This document shows, piece by piece, positions 44,421-57,115 of a stretch of DNA of 64,000 nucleotides. The stretch's first letter is position 1. Each line of letters begins with the position of its first letter. The DNA comes from Piper betle (taxonomy: Eukaryota; Streptophyta; Magnoliopsida; Piperales; Piperaceae), in the NCBI GenBank assembly GCA_033002965.1, contig JAURVB010003427.1, positions 1 through 64,000 of the forward strand, given 5' to 3'. Both the position numbers and the translations under genes were made by a program. The notes under the pieces are model-generated. The model did no database searches. It was not told where the DNA came from and was given only the letters and a program-made list of their open reading frames with translations.

Positions 44421-44906
44421 TGTAATAGCCCAGCCCAATGTGTAAATTAATGGGCCAAAGTTATCTTTTGAAAAGTGGTTTTAAGATCTATAGTTTATTC
44501 CTATTGATAAACTGGATCTTACCCTAATAGTACCTATTAAATATGGGACTAAATTACGGTTATTACAATCCACCTACCTTAAAAAATTTTGTCCTTAGAA
44601 TCTCCTACACTCTGCCCATCGCCAACCCTAACCCACGATTCCTACACTCTGCCCATCGCCAACCCTAGCCCACGTCGTTCTTGTCCTATGGTCAGCAACC
44701 TAACCTATGTTCTTACTCCAACTCATCATTTAACATGGAACTAGGTTGGCTCTGATAACATTTATAGCGACCCAACCCAAAGTGCAAAGAAAGTCATCTC
44801 TTTAAAAATGATTAACTGAAGATAAAAATCTAAAATTTATTCTCACTTATTAACCGGATCTTTCCCCCGTACATATCAGATGTAAGACTAAGTTAGAACT
44901 ATCACA
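44421..44906 (-). mobile_element. Old degenerate TRIM
   Basis: LTR 44421-44567 (TGTAATAGCCCAGCCC to GGTTATTACA), internal 44568-44762 with ATCCACCTACC and GGCTCTGATAAC, LTR 44763-44906. It is clearly the same family as the other TRIMs but heavily mutated. A short CTACACTCTGCCCATCGCC repeat occurs twice in the internal region. Possible TSD: TACAA against TAAAA (one mismatch). Confidence 0.8.
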
Positions 44907-46883
44907 TAAAATGTAAAACCTAGCCTTTGGCCCAATGTATTATTTTTGGCTTGCTTTAGTTTGGCTTGGTTGGTTTGGTATGATCTAGTTCTACGTGTGT
45001 GATGGGTTGACCTTGCCTTGTGTGTGGTTTTCATACCGATGGGTATGGGGTACTTAGTGGTTGTTTAGGCGGTTGTATTTGCATTAGAGGGGCATTTTTA
45101 TCTTCTTGGGTGTATTAGCTCATGTAGTGTGGAACCAAAAATCGTGCATTAGTCTTCATTGTTCGTGTTGTGGAGTTTGGTTTGGTTTCATGCGTTGGTT
45201 GTCTGGTGGTTTGTGTTCGGTTGGTTTGTGCATTCGATTTAGGGTTTTCGCACACACCCGATGAGTTCAGCCCAGTTACGAGAGCTTTACATAAGGTATA
45301 TATGAGTTTTGCCGCCTCACACTCTTTTGGACACGTGGCATTCACGTCAGTAGTATTGGTTGCACGTCATCAGGAAACTGGAAAGTGGGAGTTGCACCCT
45401 TTCCCTTGGACTTACAAAACCTAAATTTGGACGGCCATAACTCCTTTTGGAAGTGTCTGAGTGAGATGCGGTTCGGATTGTTAAAAACTTTGTTCCTCAT
45501 ACTTTCCAACTAGCTGTCACCAACGTCTATCCGCTATCGGAGATCGTCGGAATCCTTGTTGGAAAACAGGTCGATTTCGGTTACTTGTGAAAACGCCAAA
45601 CTTTGGGCCTGTAGAAGTCTACCGTCAGGTCATCTCTGGTCGTGTTGTAAGTTGTGGTCGATTCTTTGCCACGAGCTTTGTCATGTGAAGGTGATAGTTT
45701 GCCTAATTAAGCTGGAGTCGTCGCTGGAAATGTCGAGAAATGGCCGCCTCTCGGTTTTCCCTTGCCGGAGCTGATCTTTCTGACGTTGGTGCGCTGCCAT
45801 CCGGCCTTCTTGGACCTTCCCGTCAAATCGGCCGTGCTCCTTATAGTGATGAAAATCTATCTGGGGAGTCGGCCCCGGCTGCCGCCGCCGTGGTAACCAC
45901 CAATGAAGCCGAGAAGTCCGGGCCATACTCTTGTTCGTCACCAATTTTTTGCCCATTTTTTGGCCATCCACGCCGCCTTGCCCCCTGGCCGTCAACCACT
46001 GCGACTGGGGTGTTACCCGGTGTCGGGGCTGTCGACTCCGACAGGAAACTGGCCTTGTATTGCCCCGTTCGCCACCGGGAAGCCTCTAAAGTCCGGCAAT
46101 AATATGCAATCCCGCGTATCCTGGGCAAACTGCCCTTGACATGGAATTCTATAATCTCTTAACCCTGCTTAGTTGGCTATTTCTTGGAGGCCCTTTCTCA
46201 GTATTTTATATCTTAAATCCTTTGTGTATCAATCTCTTGCTTTTGGTTCATTTGATGTGATTACTAGTTCCTTAGACTGCTGGTAGAGTCTAAAATCATT
46301 TCATAACATTCTCATATTTTTTAAATTGGCAGTGATTTATTGTTCATTATTGAATAATCAATAATTATTATTTTTAATGTGTTTAATTTAATTTGAGGAT
46401 TTTAAAATATTTTTATTATATTTTTATGACAAACTATGTGTTAAATCGTGAATTTTGATAAAAAATTAATAATTTTCTGATTTTTCATTAAATCATTATA
46501 TATATTTCTTTACTAATTTAATTGCATTTTTAATCGATTAAAATTTTATTATTTTTGGTAAAATGACCAAATGTTTTACTGGTATTTTTATGTTAATAAT
46601 TGGCTTAAATGAAGGTTCAGATTTTTATTTATGGTATTTTTTACCCACTTAATTGAATTCTGTTGACTATTTATAAAGATTTGTGCCTGTTATTTTATTA
46701 TTATTTTGGGAAATTTGTTTAACAATTCTTTTGACATTTTCCCCATATAATAATAATTATTTTGATGTGTTTGGTGATGAAGTCATATTATGTAGTTTTT
46801 GGAAGGATTATTTAAATATTATTCTTTGTCTCATTATGCATGCCATATGATATTGTTGCCGATTGACTTTTTGTCATTGTGCA

Positions 46884-49800
46884 TCTAACAACTCAAATCC
46901 GGTCCATACTCGTGAACCGAACTGGCATGTTACAGGCCCCAGTTAGGTCAATTAACCCGAACCCAACTCGTGCAGATCCAATATTGGCGTCTTAAGATGA
47001 AGATACGACTCGTCGTGCATGGATAAATGCACAAAATACTAACATGATACTACATTGATGACATTCAAACTAATTTACACACCAATACAATTACGATAAA
47101 AATTACATAAAAATTCTCAAATACAACGGATAGAGTCTCCCCTAAAAGTGTAATTAGGGTCCACCCTGTTAAAATAATATATACAAGTATATATGCATAT
47201 ATCAACAATTTCATTCACACACAATCTAATATGTTGTAAACTCACTTAGAAGCTTAGGTCTCAACCCACAACGCTTCTATTGCGCAATCTATTCATGTTT
47301 CACATTCTGACATCATGTCTTAACAATTAATCACATCATATCATCATGTCTCAAGCATTTAATCACACCATATAATAATATCATAAACACAATATAACCA
47401 ATCAATTGACTGACATGTGTGCAAGTGACAATAGTGTTCCTCCGTCCAAGCTGGCTCCTCCAACTTGTGATTCTTACCTACATATAGTATAAAAACACGT
47501 CATAACAAGTGTTACTTGTCCAGAAAATAAAATAACTATAACAAGTTGGCTATGAGAGCAAACTCTCATATGAAAGAAAACATCATATACTCCACGTGAA
47601 CACTCTGAAGGGCACTACTGAGCAGCCACTGGCCTGCAGACCCGGTAGCATCCCGAACTTACTGATTTGCTACTGCTGATGCCGCTATCGGCATTTTCTT
47701 ACTTCATTTTCTGGTCTCAAATCCTAAGCCCTCTCCTTACCTCCATATTTCTCCTAGCCTTGAGCACGAAGGCCGAGTACTCTCAGGCAGTCGCCTTTAA
47801 TACCCTTTGAACCACAAGTCCGAACATGCGCTGTAATAAACAGTACCCGTAAACCTCCACGTTCTTCGGCTGTGAGGAACTCAAACGCGGAGTTGTCAGG
47901 ATCCCTCAGGAATGGAAAGTCCACTAGCACTAATCCAGAGCCCGCTTTGACTGTCATGGCATCCGCTCATGGTGCATGCAGTCGGTTTCTCCATCTCTCA
48001 TCTCACTGAAAACGCAAAAACTACATATATATAGGTCTGGGTAGGGATTTATATAATAGGCCCGAAGGTAACTTGTGGTGGATCTTATTTTCAAAATCAT
48101 CCTCGAGGGATCTCATTCTCCAAGGGTTATTAATCTGGAAAACTGTTCGGTTAAATGGCCCGAGTTAAGTAGGATCCAATAAAACACCACGTAACCTGTC
48201 TTGCAAATAATAAAATAAACATACAATAGAAGAGAACATAAAACAAAGATGAGTCCTAAGCAAACCTGGTAGAAGCTCCAAGAGTGTCATCGCGCCTAGG
48301 TGGCGAGCTCCTACTCTGTACCTACACATCAAAACTAAATACTAACGCCCGCTAACTAAATGATGCATCAAACTCATCATATAATCAACACACAAAATAA
48401 TAGTCATCCATCACAATTAACAATCAAATAATCATAAATGTAAATAATCCTAACTCATCCTATTCATACCAACTTTATTGTGTTTTTCTAACTTATGTCC
48501 TGATCCCTCATCATGCTCAGACTCGATCTAGCTCATTAGATCACTTACATTCATCCATTACCAATCAAATCATGCATATCATTACTTCTTTCATGCTCGG
48601 ACTTTTATCATGTGAATCAATCAATCTTATCATACTATGCTAGCAATCATTAATTTTAAATAATCAAATCAGAGGTAATTATACCTCTCGTCGTCGACAA
48701 TCGGTGACTGCTAGGGTTTCATCACGTGTCTCAGAACTCGAATTCGGCGTTCATCGGCGTCCGAATCTCGATCGGGTTCTACTGGATGAGCTCTGCGAAA
48801 GATTCAGTGAATTTTAGCGAATCTGGTTTTCCAGCAAGTTCTGGCGGTTTCCCGGTGGCTTCAATGGTTTTCTGGAAGCTCTCCAACGGTTTTCCAGCGA
48901 TAATCACCGGCGACGTGTGAGATCCCTCAACTTAGTCCCACATCTAATACCTACTGGGAGAAGATCCTGTTTATAAGTGGGAATGGACTAGAGATCTTTA
49001 ACTTCCGGGGTACCCATTATAAAGAACTGACTTAGTCCATTACGTTGCACTTTAGGCTGGATCGTTACAAATGGTATCAGAGCCGACCTAGTTCTGTGTT
49101 AGATGGTGGGATGGACTAGGCACGTTGGCTAGGCTGCCGGTCACGGGCCAAAAAAGGTCGCGGGCTGGGGATAGCAACGGGCCAAGACTAGAAACGTTGG
49201 CTAGGCTGCCGGTCACGGGCCAGAAAGGACGTGGGCTGGGGCTAGCAACGGGCCAAGAATAGGCATTTCGGGGATGAAATTTCCTAAGGTGGGTGGATTG
49301 TAAGATCCCTCAACTTAGTCCCACATCTAATACCTTCTGGGAGAAGATCTTGTTTATAAGTGGGAATGGACTATAGATCTTTAACTTTCGGGGTACCCAT
49401 TTTAAAGAAATGACTTAGCCCATTACGTTGCACTTTGGGCTGGGTCGTTACAAATGATATCAGAGCTGACCTGGTTCCGTGTTAGATGGTGGGATGGACT
49501 AGGGATGTTGGCTAGGCTGCCGGTCACGGGCCAGAAAGGTCGTGGGCTGGGGTTAGCAACGGGCCAAGACTAGAAATGTTGGCTAGGCTGCCGGTCACGG
49601 GCCAGAAAGGACGTGAGTTGGGGCTAGCAACGGGCCAAGAATAGGCATTTCGGGGACGAAATTTCCTAAGGTGGGTGGATTGTGAGATCCCTCAACTTAG
49701 TCCCACATCTAATACCTACTGGGAGAAGATCTTGTTTATAAGTGGGAATGGACTAGAGATCTTTAACTTCCGGGGTACCCATTTTAAAGAAATGACTTAG

Positions 49801-51163
49801 CCCATTACGTTGCACTTTGGGCTGGGTCGTTACAAATGGTATCAGAGCCGACCTGGTTCCGTGTTAGATGGTGGGATGGACTAGGGACGTTGGCTAGGTT
49901 GCCGGTCACGGGCTAAAAAAGGTCACGGGCTGGGGATAGCAACGGGCCAAGACTAGAAACGTTGGCTAGGCTACCGGTCACGGGCCAGAAAGGACGTGGG
50001 CTGGGGCTAGCAACGGGCCAAGAATAGGCATTTCGGGGATGAAATTTCCTAAGGTGGGTGGATTGTGAGATCCCTCAACTTAGTCCCACATCTAATACCT
50101 ACTGGGAGAAGATCCTGTTTATAAGTGGGAATGGACTATAGATCTTTAACTTTCGGGGTACCCATTTTAAAGAAATGACTTAGCCCATTACGTTGCACTT
50201 TGGGCTGGGTCGTTACATGGCGTCTACTGACTGGATGGGGTCATATTGGGTATCATTGGAACTGGCTCGGCGAGACCGACACATCTACGACATCGACGTG
50301 GCCAGTGGAGGTGGTGGCTTACTGGAAAATGTCTAAAACAAAGCGGCGGTGATGGGTGAAGAAATCTGGTCGATCTGGGCGGCGATGGCCTCCTCTCTTG
50401 TTGGGAAAGATCACTGGAGGGTCGAGGGTGCCGAGGCTACCACCCGATCGTGGTGGCGACGATCGCCGATGGCAAAATTGGTGATGCGACCGCGGTGCTA
50501 GGCACGGCGATTCTGCCATCGTGGAGGTTGGGCGACGGCCGGGACTAGTTGGGGCGGCACGGCGACGCTACAGCGAGGCTTGGCGGCACTGATTGGTGGC
50601 AAGGTGGCGTCGGCCGCGGTGGCGGTGGCATGAACAGTGGGCGGTGCACGGCAAGGGTTGGGAAAGAAGAAAGGAAAGGTCCGGGGAGAGGAAGATAAGG
50701 GCTGGTGGCAAACTTGTAAATATTACTTGACTCGTCTTCGGCTCGAATCAAGAATAATATTTAAGTCGTCGTAAATCCTAAAAAAGTTCAAAAAATTTGG
50801 GAAAAATCCTAGAAAATAAAACAATCACTAAAACATCATAATGATATGCTCTGGGACTATCAACCCACCCAAACTACCCGTAACGCGTCCTAACACAGTA
50901 ACAGCCTAAAACTAATTCTACAATCCACTATATATAAAAAGAAAAAAATAACTAGCATACTCTCATATATTCTGATAACTCATTCTGTTCTACTGTGTTC
51001 ATGACGTTATCATCATATACTTGGGTACGCATGCCCCTCATAGCATATACACGCGACTGGCGTCAGCTCAGTACATGTGTTCTGAAACTGACTCGACTCG
51101 AAAATAACGGTCGAACCGATTGGTTCTGAATATAAAACCCTAACTCGAATCGTGGGTTTTATA
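46884..51163 (-). mobile_element. Family-A solo LTR with TRIM array inside
   Basis: Plus text from TCTAACAACTCAAATCCGG to CGTGGGTTTTATA; both termini are mutated from TG/CA. The perfect TSD GTGCA occurs at 46879-46883 and 51164-51168. Without the 1302-bp TRIM array the LTR is about 2.97 kb, as expected. Hairpin GGTCCATACTCGTGAACC is at 46901-46918, a TATA-like stretch near 48026, and the GC-rich block at 50220-50700. Confidence 0.93.
48916..50217 (+). mobile_element. Tandem TRIM array: 4 LTRs and 3 internal units (second copy)
   Basis: LTRs at 48916-49069, 49299-49452, 49681-49834 and 50064-50217 (each 154 bp). Internal units at 49070-49298, 49453-49680 and 49835-50063 (228-229 bp). Each has a PBS two bases inside the LTR and a polypurine run GGTGGGTGGAT before the next LTR. 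Total length is 1302 bp, identical to the array at 28555-29856. The middle PBS reads TGATATCAGAGC (49455-49466) as in that array. Outer flanks are CGACG and TGGCG (two transitions apart), a weak TSD. The host is the GC-rich block of a family-A LTR; the uninterrupted text resembles 12006-12050. Confidence 0.93.
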
Positions 51164-51429
51164 GTGCATACATATTCATGCATCATATAGATTAGTTGTT
51201 GCATTTGTTGAGTATTAGTTTGTGTGTATAAGTGATGATGTAGAGTGTGATCATTTGGAGTTTCAGTTAAGTCCGTAGGATTTAGCTCCTGATTTATCAC
51301 TATAATCTATTGTTGTTTTGTTTTATATCGTAAGATGAGTTAAAGAGCGGATTTTATAGAAAACTCCCGTAATCCATCTTATTGTCATAAATTTTGAGTT
51401 TAATAACTATTGAACCTTGTTTTGATTTA

Positions 51430-53090
51430 ACAACAACTTCAAAACTCTTTGAGTACAAACTTTGAAGACCAAGTAACCAAATGAAAACTTCAAGATTGAA
51501 GAATCATTTAAAGTGCTGATGTGGTAAAGACTTCGGTTACACTTTAGTCAAGACTTAGGCAACCGAAGACATGAGGTGTAGGCTAAGGAAGAATGGAGTT
51601 CAACCTTCGGCTAACCTTCAATTAGTGGTTCAGCAAGCGAAGACCTAAGGCTTGGTGAACAGTCAAAAAACATTAGAATTCGGCAAACCTTTGGTTGAGA
51701 GTTCAGCAACCAAAGTACTTGGATGATGAACCAAGGATTCGGCAGCCGAAGAGGGTTTGGGAAACCCTAGTGCTGACGTGGTGCAAAGGAATCTAAAGGT
51801 GAGGAAACTTCAACTAAACTTAACTCGCAAGTTTGGCAGCCAAAGCTAATGTGGGTAGTTTTAAGTGAACGTTTGGCTAGCATTCGGTTGATCGTTTGGT
51901 AGCCAATTATTATGGAAAAGTTATCAAAACTAACCATTATAAAAAATAACATGGGAATTTCAAACCTCAATGGCTACTATTTTGAGAGAGGCTATACAAG
52001 CCTACAAATAGGGCCTTGAGGAGTGTATTTTGAACAACTTTCGATATCATTATCAACCTTAGACTCTCTTGGATCAAAATTTGAAGGACATGCTTGTATT
52101 AGAAGTGGTTTTACCTATTAGTTTGTATTTCTAGGCAATTTGATTATGTGCCAAGTAGAGTTCTTTGTATGTGTATTTACTCAAGTGTTTTTGAGCTAGT
52201 TGTTATCTCCCTTGGTGTGGGGAGAGTGAGAGGCATTTTGCTTGGAGAGGAGGTGTTTGGCTATGATACTTCCTTGGCTCAAGGTGTGAGTTTGTAAAGG
52301 AAGGTAGCTTCCATGTGGTGGAGCTTTAAGTTGTTTGGAACCGTTTGGTTAGGATCATTAGCACTTAGCGTTAGAGAAGGAAGGCTTGTTAAGACTCATA
52401 AAAAGTTTAAAGTGCAAGCTTCCTTAGTGCTTGTGAACTGCTTGTGAACAAGACCTAGCTTGTTGCCTATAAGATGTACAAGTGGTTTGTCAAAGTTCAG
52501 CTATGAAGACTTACCCAACTAAAGGACGTGGTGGATAGAAGTGAGGAGTATTAACTAGGAACCTCTTTTAAAAAATGTTTGTGCCTTCTCTCTTCTTCTT
52601 CTCTTGTGTGCTTAGTTTATTTGTTTTCACTTACTTTAGCACATTTCACTTAACTCTCTTGTGTCTGACTTAATTGCTTTAGAGACTTAAGTAAATCAAT
52701 TTCAAAGCCACCTAGTGAACTTGCATAGTTTGATCTATTCATCAAAGTAAGTGGCTTTGTGATCTTGATCTTATGTTGTCTCGTACACTGCCTACTTGAT
52801 TGAATTCATTCATCTTTGTTATTGCCTTGTTACAGTGTTTCTTGTGTTTATTTGATGTATCTGATTATGTTTAAATCATTTCCACTTAAGATCTAAGGGG
52901 AAAGGAAATGTAGCGCTTGGTGGAGAGCCAGAGTGGCTACAATACGGCATCTGGCGAGGAGCAAGGATTGTCGTAGCTTCTTGGGGTTGTCACTTACTTG
53001 CCTAATCGAGCCACGAAAAAAACCTAGAGAGGGTTTTGTTGTATTATCAACCCTTTTCATTTCATCTTATTAGAGGAGGCTTGTATAGTG
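51430..53090 (+). mobile_element. Probable Ty1/copia-type LTR inside family-C LTR
   Basis: Family-C text that parallels family A breaks near 51430 and resumes near 53100, so about 1.65 kb is foreign. The foreign piece has a TATA-like ACAAATAGGGCC at about 52003 followed by a pyrimidine-rich leader. It also has repeated TTCGG/CCGAA motifs, including the palindrome TTCGGCAGCCGAA near 51730, a style common in large plant copia LTRs. No terminus, TSD, PBS or protein motif was established, so both limits and class are tentative. Confidence 0.4.
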
Positions 53091-53431
53091 ATTCATTTGT
53101 CCAAGTAGTAATCATTGACATTCATGCGTCTATGAGCTTCTCACACCCGGAGAGGCATAGGATTTATAGGTACCTTATTCTGTGACGTATGTCATGACTG
53201 AGCATACTTGGTTCCCCTTCAGAGCTCAAAAGAGTGGTGCATGGGGTGTGGGATGGATAGGACAGGGTGCCCCATCTACAGTGGTGTGCAGGCTGATGTA
53301 GTTCCTTGGCAAGAGTTCTTTCGTTGGTGACCTGTCACTTTTAGTTTTACTTTTGTAGGATGTGATATCATTCCCATTTGCCAGTTGGTATTTAGTTATG
53401 TGTTGGGACCAATATTTTGTACTAACCTTGT

Positions 53432-53435
<4 letters not shown>

Positions 53436-53462
<27 letters not shown>
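53436..53462. repeat. (AT)n microsatellite
   Basis: About 13 AT dinucleotides in the family-C LTR. Confidence 0.95.
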
Positions 53463-54027
53463 AATGTTGTTGTTGTCTTGTTGTTTTTGTGGCCGGCAGG
53501 CATGAAGCAACGAGGAATGCTTCTTACACACATTACTTGTGTTTCTTGAAGTTGTAGTTGTGTTTCTGGTTATATATGTATTCATATAACTTTTATCTTA
53601 GTATTATTTATTGTAATTCTTTCTGGATGACAAGTAGTTGGAATGCTTAACCCATAATTTGGGAAATCTAAAACAAGCACTTGACATGCTTACCCCATAT
53701 TTGGGAAGTTATGTATGAATCGATATATTTATACTTGTTATTGTTTTCACTATATGATCTCTTCCTTCTTGGTTTATGTGGGATTTTGTATTGTGTCATC
53801 ATGTCATGTCATTGCACATAGTTGTATTCCTCAAATTGTTTCATATCATCTATGCATTCATTCATTAAGCTATGCCTTGAAGTTATCTTCCATTTTAATA
53901 CACCAAGAGAGTTGCTCGATCTGTCATTGTTTACCTTTTCCATTAAATCGATTCAAAATGTAGACCATCTTAGTTATAATAATATTCCGGTTCGGTCCAA
54001 GTCTAAACTGAACATTAGGATGTTACA

Positions 54028-54784
54028 CATAAGGCACGCCACTTGTTGTCACTGACGACATTCTCCATGAACATGAAGATTCAACTTCATTATTGACATC
54101 CCCACATCTTCTTGTGTGGGAGCCCTATACTTCATACGAGTCAGAGATAACGCAAAATGAGGTATCCCATAAGGCTATCACCCTCCTCACTACCTCAACC
54201 TCATCGACAACATCAACGCAATTGTTGCTTGACACTGCTAAGTCATCTCAAACATAGGTTGTGCCCTAGCAATCAACCCCTCTTCAGAGTGATGCCCAGT
54301 CTTTGCCTCTTCAAGGATCATCCACCGCTTTTGGCTCAATTTCTTTGCAGTCTACAAAGGTCACCCTTGTGCTGGAATATGTATTGAAGTTTCCATTGGA
54401 AGTTCCTCAATTCTTCCCCGACAAAGAAAGCAAGACACAGCAAGAGTTTCATCTTGATGCCTCTGTCATGATTGGAGCTCTTGCTAGCTGTGACAACCAA
54501 GACCTACTTGACAAGGCAAGCTTGAGCTTATATATGCATTTTATTTTCAATACACCACATGCAGCCAGGTCTACTGGGGGCTTCAACTTATTAAATATTA
54601 TTGGAAACATGATGAGGAATCGCTTAAGGCTAGCTATTATACCATGGAAAAACTTGGTTGCTCAATTACTCCATATTCCACATAGGTCTCTAAGCTCCTG
54701 TGTCCACTTTTCAAAGATGATCTTCATACTCCTACACTAAGACTTTGCTTTGACCCAGGTGGGTTCGCTTTTTGTGAAAATCTT
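54028..54784 (+). CDS. Unrecognised open reading, possibly transposon-derived
   Basis: Bases 54303-54740 stay open for 145 codons (LEYVLKFPLEVPQFFPDKES, ASLSLYMHFIF, GFNLLNIIGNMMRNRLRLAI). The sequence has ordinary protein-like composition, unlike the LTR shadows. I do not recognise a family. It is on the same strand as, and upstream of, the MULE transposase remnant, and may be part of the same element or an independent fragment. Bases 54028-54300 contain only short open readings. No start or promoter can be argued. Confidence 0.3.
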
Positions 54785-55055
54785 GTATATGTCACTAAAA
54801 GTTGGTTAACTAAGTTGAAGACTTATAATTTACTCTCACCAATAAACCAGATTTTACCACAATAGGTATTGGATGTTGAACGAAATTAGAGGTTATTACA
54901 ATCCACCTACTAAGGTAAGTTTTGTCCTTAAAATCTCTACACTTAGCCCATGACTAGTAACCTAACCCATAACCTATTTGGCCCATGGCTAGCAGCCTAG
55001 CCCACGTCCCTAGTTTAGCCCAATATTCAATATAGTTCTGGATTGACTCTAATGC
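54785..55055 (-). mobile_element. TRIM remnant (one partial LTR and internal region)
   Basis: The partial LTR at about 54785-54900 ends GGTTATTACA. It is followed by ATCCACCTAC, then CCATGGCTAGCAGCCTAGCC, then GATTGACTCTAATGCC where the PBS complement should be. The second LTR is missing: the text turns into TGTTGGATCCAAGATTTTGA, which looks like the start of a copia LTR. Confidence 0.75.
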
Positions 55056-55589
55056 CTGTTGGATCCAAGATTTTGATAATGAAATGCTACAAGACACACT
55101 TATGATTTTGAACCAAGACTCAAAAGGTTGGGAAACAAGAGTCTCAACAATAGAGTTCAGAAGGTGTTTCAGAAGATTGATCAGCTGCCTATCAAACTAG
55201 GGCACAAGTCATCCCCCTTAGAAATATATTATTTTGTGAGAAATTTTCTCCAACTTGTTCTTGTCAAACTTATAGAAGCTACAAGTGTAAGTACGCGAAT
55301 TTTCAACCCTCATAATATTAGTTTCTTGCTCTTCTATAGCCACGGGATTCATATTCATTAGTATTATTGGTTTCTTACTCTTCATACAAATATTCATGTT
55401 ATTCATACTATTAGTTTCTAGTTCAATATAACCAAGTGGTTGGTAGTCATTATCTTCCAAACCTTCTTTGGACAATCTAGGAGTAGTTTTCTTGTAGTTC
55501 AATCGCTGAGGTTAGCATCATGTGTGTTGTGTTAAGCATGTTCAATCAATGTGTAACTAGAGAGTGAAGGTTGTAGGACATGATGTTGG
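55056..55589. other. Unassigned; possible copia LTR start
   Basis: TGTTGGATCCAAGATTTTGA at 55058 resembles the terminus of some plant copia LTRs. No second copy or other motif is present. A minus reading at 55218-55502 (94 codons, low complexity N/M/E rich) has no recognised domain. Confidence 0.3.
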
Positions 55590-57115
55590 TGTTCGTATCA
55601 GCCATTTTGATACGAAACACGTGTGGTGGTTTGAAGAGGACAAGAGGTAACAAGCATGCTACATGTTTTTGGATTGCGAATAAGTGCCTCGAGCTCTATG
55701 ACAATCTAATAAAGTATATTGGCTAAACTATTTAGGACCACATATGCAAGTTCATGGAGTGGATTGTGAGCTATAAGATAGCTTGGATGGCAAAAAATGT
55801 ACTTCGTGAATTGAGTTTGGGAAACTTTGAGAGGTCTTACAAGTTGCTGCCTGGGAAGAGATTGGTAAGGGTCATTCCGGATAGTGTGTTCAAGGTAGTT
55901 GCACAAAGATTTGCATCCAATGAGGGGTGCACATTCTTCCATGTCTTTTGGGCTTTTAGGCCTTGCATTAGGGCCTTCCAAACTTGTCTATGGCCGATTC
56001 TCATGGTAGATGACACTTTCCTTAAAGGGAAGTATGATGGGTGTCTACTCATTGCATATGCTGCTAATAGAAACAACGGAACAATTCCTATTGCATATGT
56101 TGTAGTTGAGGTCAAGTGTGACTCTTTACGGATATGGTTTTTAGCTCTCATCTACCATCATATTTGCAATGAACAGTTTACACTGAAGACCATAATATCA
56201 AATAAAATGAAAGGATTTGCAACGGCAATGACAAATATTGTCCCCAAGGTCGTGCACAAGTATTGTATGAGGCATCTAACCGAGAATTTGTGGTCACAAC
56301 ATAAGAATGTCTATGCAAGGAAGCAATTTTAGAAAGCTGAGATAATACATAGACTATTTGACTTTGTGCAAATATTGAAACATATAGATGATAATGATTG
56401 TGACATCCACACATGGATCAACTAGGTGGCACACCATAGGTGGGCAAACACTCACTTTCAGGAGAGAAGATATGGCATCCTCACTACAGGCAGATTAGAC
56501 AGTTGGAATGCATTCTTAAATCATGCAAGAAGATATCCAATATGTTCCCTTATAGTGCATATGAGAAAGGTAAAGGCCAACCACTTCCACAAATGTCAGT
56601 GTCAGGCAAAAGGGTGGGAGGGGACTTTGACACTAAAAACTTATGCAACAATTGAGGCTTCAAGGAGGAAGGCACGACGCATAGACATGATGCCAATAGG
56701 GATGTATGATTTCCAGGTAAACTCGGAAGCATTCTAAAACAAGGTAAGTATGTCAATCCTTTCCTGCACATGCAATGAGTACCAAGGGACAGGACTCTCT
56801 TGGCCACATGTTGGAAGTGTATTGATTATCAAAATTAGTAAGTGGAGGAATTTTGTAATGAATGATTTTTTATGGCCAAATACAAGAAATTTTACATTGA
56901 GATAATCAATCTCATGCTTGATCAAAGCTAGTGAGAGCATGTGTACGCAATGACCTTCCGCTCATTAAGCCACCACTATTTCACAGACCACCAAGTTGCC
57001 CTAAAGAAAAACGCATTGAATTTCAGTCGTCCAAAAAAGAGTCATGCCATTATAGTGGATGTGACACTCTGAGACACAACATTCGTCATTGTCCGACTAA
57101 AGGGAGATAACATGT
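55590..57115 (+). pseudogene. Mutator-like (MULE) transposase pseudogene
   Basis: The main reading 55754-56332 (192 codons) carries the MULE transposase core: FFHVFWAFRPCIRAFQTCLW, then MVDDTFLKGKYDG with the first catalytic Asp at codon 86 (56009-56011), LLIAYAANRNNGTIPIAYVV and the CX2H block HKYCMRHLTENL. The second expected Asp is Asn at codon 150 (ISNKMKG, 56201-56203). The same frame continues past stops at 56330 and 56423 with WANTHFQERRYGILTTGRLD, past a stop at 56735, to a SWIM-type zinc motif CTCNEYQG...WPH (56765-56809) in which one Cys is Trp. A CCHC-like knuckle with the first Cys as Tyr lies at 57051-57092 in another frame. Stops and lost residues mean it is inactive. No terminal inverted repeats were found. 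Confidence 0.88.

Larger units (their letters stand above)
44912..54027 (+). mobile_element. Family-C solo LTR, heavily nested
   Basis: Starts TGTAAAACCTAGCC at 44912 and ends AACATTAGGATGTTACA at 54027. CATAA is present at 44905-44909 (two bases before the start) and at 54028-54032, a probable TSD. The layout parallels family A at a distance: GGCCATAACTCC near 45434, GATGAGTTAAAGAGCGG near 51330, TTCTCACACCCGGAGAG near 53138 and GGTTCGGTCCAAG near 53990. It is interrupted by a family-A solo LTR (46884-51163) and probably by a copia-like LTR (about 51430-53090). No internal coding region is present. The overlapping readings at 45681-46139 lie in its GC-rich block and are unlikely to be genes. 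Confidence 0.7.

Noticed and set aside
45681..46139. Overlapping readings of 78-120 codons
   Set aside because: They fall in the GC-rich block of the family-C LTR, with both strands open at once and no recognised domain.
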